Positions 62,119 to 64,000 of a stretch of 64,000 nucleotides of DNA are shown piece after piece. Source of the DNA: Rhodobacter sp. SGA-6-6 (GTDB taxonomy: Bacteria; Pseudomonadota; Alphaproteobacteria; Rhodobacterales; Rhodobacteraceae); assembly GCF_011043545.1 (NCBI RefSeq), contig NZ_JAAKGP010000003.1, positions 248,001-312,000 on the forward strand, given 5' to 3'. Positions within the stretch are counted from its first letter, which is position 1. Every line of letters starts with the position of its first letter. The position numbers and the translations under genes are program-made. The notes below the pieces were generated by a model. The model made no database searches. It was given only the letters and a program-made list of their open reading frames with translations, and was not told the origin of the DNA.

Positions 62119-62307
62119 TCAGGAATTCGACTTGCCGGGCCAGGCGATGGCGACGAAGAACCAGAACACCAGCGGCACCATGACCAGCGCGGCCAGGGTG
62201 AAGACCACCGCCCCCCATTGCAGCGCCGCCAGCACCAGCAGCACCAGCGCGGCGGCGATGGCGAGAAGCACGCGCGGTGCGGAGGAAGGGGTGTTGCGGG
62301 GGGTCAT
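62119..62307 (-). CDS. Small membrane protein
   Basis: 62 residues with two hydrophobic segments (VLLAIAAALVLLVLAALQWG and VVFTLAALVMVPLVFWFFVA) and a short polar tail (WPGKSNS). I do not recognise the family. GGAG at the proper distance supports the ATG at 62307; an ATG at 62319 is an alternative. It is on the same strand as, and just upstream of, the UbiH-like gene. Confidence 0.65.
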   Translation of the reverse strand: MTPRNTPSSAPRVLLAIAAALVLLVLAALQWGAVVFTLAALVMVPLVFWFFVAIAWPGKSNS

Positions 62308-62385
62308 CGGGGGCTCCATCAATGCTGCCCCGAAAATACAGGATTGCGGCGGCCGGCCCATCGGACCGAATGACGCATCCCGAAT

Positions 62386-63036
62386 TCAGCTTTCGACCAG
62401 CCGGGCCAGGAACTCCGACAGGTCCTCGGCATGGTGGTGGATATGCGGCGCCTCCAGCCGCTGCGGCGCGATATGGACGGTCCGCATCCCCAAGGCGTGC
62501 GGCACGGCGAGGTTGCGCGGGTCGTCCTCGAACATCGCCGCGGCGCCGGGGTCCAGCCCGTCGGCGGCCAGCACCGCGTCGAAGGCTTCGCGGGCGGGCT
62601 TGGGGCGGAACAGCGTCTCCTCCACCCCGTAGATGGCGTCGAACAGGTCGTGCAGGCCGCGGGCCTTCAGCACCCGGCGGGCATAGGCGGCATCGGCATT
62701 GGTATGGACGATCCGCCGCCCGGGCAGCGCCGCCAGCCGCGCCGCCAGCACCGGATCGGGCAGCAGGGGCGAGAAGTCGATGTCGTGCACCGCCGCCAGA
62801 TAGTCGCCCGGGGCGATGTCGTGCTCGGCCATCAGCCCGGCCAGCGTGGTGCCGTAAAGCGCCCAGTAATGCCGGCGCAACTGGTCGGCGTGCTCCCGGC
62901 CGACCTGCAGGCGTGCCATCACCCAGTCGGTCATCTTGGCCTCGATCTGGTCGAACAGCCGCGCCGAGGGCGGGTAGAGCGTGTTGTCGAGATCGAAGAC
63001 CCAGGTCTTCACATGGCGGAAATCATGGCGGGGCAT
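62386..63036 (-). CDS. HAD-family hydrolase (pyrimidine 5'-nucleotidase-like)
   Basis: 216 residues. HAD motifs: WVFDLDNTLYPPSARLFDQI with the nucleophile Asp near residue 15, RRIVHTNADAAYARRVLKAR (motif II Thr), FRPKPAREAFDAVLA (Lys) and AAMFEDDPRNLAVPHALGM (acidic pair). The FDLDNTLYP opening with a following helical cap resembles the SDT1-like pyrimidine 5'-nucleotidase subgroup common in alphaproteobacteria. Its substrate is not certain. Confidence 0.88.
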   Translation of the reverse strand: MPRHDFRHVKTWVFDLDNTLYPPSARLFDQIEAKMTDWVMARLQVGREHADQLRRHYWALYGTTLAGLMAEHDIAPGDYLAAVHDIDFSPLLPDPVLAARLAALPGRRIVHTNADAAYARRVLKARGLHDLFDAIYGVEETLFRPKPAREAFDAVLAADGLDPGAAAMFEDDPRNLAVPHALGMRTVHIAPQRLEAPHIHHHAEDLSEFLARLVES

Positions 63037-63169
63037 GTCCCCGTCATAGGCCGCGGCGGCGGGGTTGGAAAGGCCGATCTGCCGCGGACGGTCCTGCTTG
63101 ATCGGGGGGCGGGCGGGGGCTAGGGTGCGCGGCGCATGACGGAATTGTGACGGAAGGGCCGGGAGAGCG

Positions 63170-63805
63170 GTGCAGAAGGATGCCTATACGCTGATCCTCG
63201 AACAGATCGAGGGCGGGACCTACAAGCCCGGCGACCGGCTGGTGGAAAGCGAGCTGGCCGAACGGCTGGGGGTGTCGCGCACGCCCGTGCGCGAGGCGCT
63301 GCAGCGGCTGGAGACCCAGGCGATGCTGACCCGCGACGGCCGCAGCCTGATCGTCGCCAGCCTCGACCACAACCAGCTGGCCGAGCTGTATGCGGTGCGG
63401 ACGGAACTGGAAGGGCTGGCCGCCCGGCTGGCCGCCCGCCACGCCACCGAGGAAGAGATCCGGGTGCTGCAAAGCATGGTGGCCGAGGACCGGGCGCTGC
63501 TGGGCGGCGATCCGCGCGAGCTCAGCCGGGCCAACAAGCGCTTCCACAAGCAGATCCACCTGGCCAGCCACAACCGCTTCCTGGTGCAGCAGCTGGACCT
63601 GGTGCACCGCTCGATGGCGCTGATGGCCAACACCTCCTTCGCGGCCGAGGGCCGCGACGAGGTGGCGCTGGCCGAGCATGACGAGATCGTCGCCGCCATC
63701 GCCGCCCGCGACGGCGAGGCCGCCTACCAGGCGCTGAAGACCCACATCAGCCGCGCCTTCGAGACCAGGCTGCGGGTCGAGGCCGGAGAAATCCGCACCC
63801 GGTAA
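63170..63805 (+). CDS. GntR-family (FadR/FCD) transcriptional regulator
   Basis: 211 residues. The N-terminal winged HTH covers 1-65 (DAYTLILEQIEGGTYKPGDR ... LAERLGVSRTPVREALQRLE). An FCD ligand domain follows (LYAVRTELEGLAARLAARHA ... ANKRFHKQIHLASHNRFLVQ ... LAEHDEIVAAIAARDGEAAY), with His/Asp positions that bind metal or carboxylates. It starts with GTG after GGGAGAG. The regulated genes are not evident; nearest neighbours are the divergent HAD gene and unseen genes to the right. Confidence 0.9.
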   Translation: MQKDAYTLILEQIEGGTYKPGDRLVESELAERLGVSRTPVREALQRLETQAMLTRDGRSLIVASLDHNQLAELYAVRTELEGLAARLAARHATEEEIRVLQSMVAEDRALLGGDPRELSRANKRFHKQIHLASHNRFLVQQLDLVHRSMALMANTSFAAEGRDEVALAEHDEIVAAIAARDGEAAYQALKTHISRAFETRLRVEAGEIRTR

Positions 63806-63823
63806 CTCCGGTTGCCATATTGC

Positions 63824-63986
63824 GCGCCTTGCGGCGCAAGCCTTTCGTCTCGCCTCTGCGCGCAAGCGCGCAACCGGCTCGGGCGTGCCTCCGGCGGGGA
63901 TATTTTCGTCCAGAAAGAGGACAAAGGTCCCTCCTCTTTCTGGACTTAAATATCCTCTGGGGGTCCGGGGGGCGAAGCGCCCCCGG
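63824..63986 (+). repeat. Second intergenic repeat family, copy B
   Basis: About 163 bp, matching 35172-35335. It has the GCGCCTTGCGGCGC hairpin, the shared AACCGGCTCGGGCGTGCCTC string, GGATATTT with CAGAAAGAGGA, and the inverse TCCTCTTTCTGG with AAATATCC, then a GGGGG/CCCCC end. It follows the GntR gene in the same direction and runs to the window end; no gene is seen after 63805. Confidence 0.85.
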
Positions 63987-64000
63987 TCCGACGGCAGCCG

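Overview
The window is about 70% G+C and gene-dense. Its gene content and gene pairings point to a member of the Rhodobacterales (Rhodobacteraceae/Paracoccaceae, Alphaproteobacteria). The evidence is the RibBX-like enzyme next to ribH-nusB, the CarD / 7Fe-ferredoxin / S4 / SUV3-like helicase run, glyQ and glyS separated by a small membrane-anchored protein, folB-folP-glmM, hisA-hisF-hisE, and several Lrp/AsnC regulators. I see no replicon origin, phage, insertion sequence, CRISPR array or rRNA. About 62 protein genes and one tRNA gene (tRNA-Tyr) are supported. Genus cannot be decided from this sequence alone.

Layout. 1-3.1 kb: a DUF1007 / NicO-type Ni/Co transporter pair and a MATE exporter. 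3.2-7.8 kb (minus strand): a capsule block with KpsC-like, Wza-like and KpsS-like genes. 8.2-14.1 kb: riboflavin synthase alpha chain, then a minus-strand run TPR protein > SUV3-like helicase > S4 RNA-binding protein > ferredoxin > CarD. 14.2-20 kb: SCP2-like protein plus hydrolase, META-domain protein, the riboflavin operon ribB-like > ribH > nusB, and divergent cobS/cobT. 20-30.8 kb: Kef-type antiporter, hppD with a divergent AsnC regulator, a 1013-residue protein with PilM/GspL-like and PilP/GspC-like ends, a SIMPL protein, metY, and an Lrp regulator divergent from a LysE exporter. 31-40.9 kb: a glycosyltransferase-like protein, DDAH, tRNA-Tyr, rlmB, a CoA-binding protein, hisA/F/E, DUF2147, a DMT transporter with a stand-alone Ada zinc domain, a VOC protein and an M50 protease. 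41-50.2 kb: a secreted trypsin-fold protein lacking the catalytic triad, glyQ-X-glyS, a PPDK-like protein and a cell-wall hydrolase. 50.2-64 kb: folB-folP-glmM, ilvC with a divergent pair of AsnC regulators, an enolase-superfamily enzyme, a class V aminotransferase, a Hint-domain protein, a UbiH-like monooxygenase, a HAD hydrolase and a GntR regulator.

The most unusual content lies between and inside genes rather than in an obvious new operon. A composite, highly palindromic intergenic element of about 210 bp occurs as six full and two partial copies, all in the same orientation, with compensatory base changes in one stem. A second element of about 165 bp occurs twice. A family of short perfect palindromes with core TTCGNCGAA sits at gene ends, and one copy lies inside a transporter gene. 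A perfect 24-bp inverted repeat is inserted in frame in glyS. On the protein side, the best leads are the PilM/PilP-like fusion, the triad-less trypsin homologue, the PPDK paralogue with an altered nucleotide-binding loop, and FolB with an extra C-terminal domain. All family names rest on reading motifs by eye; no search was run.
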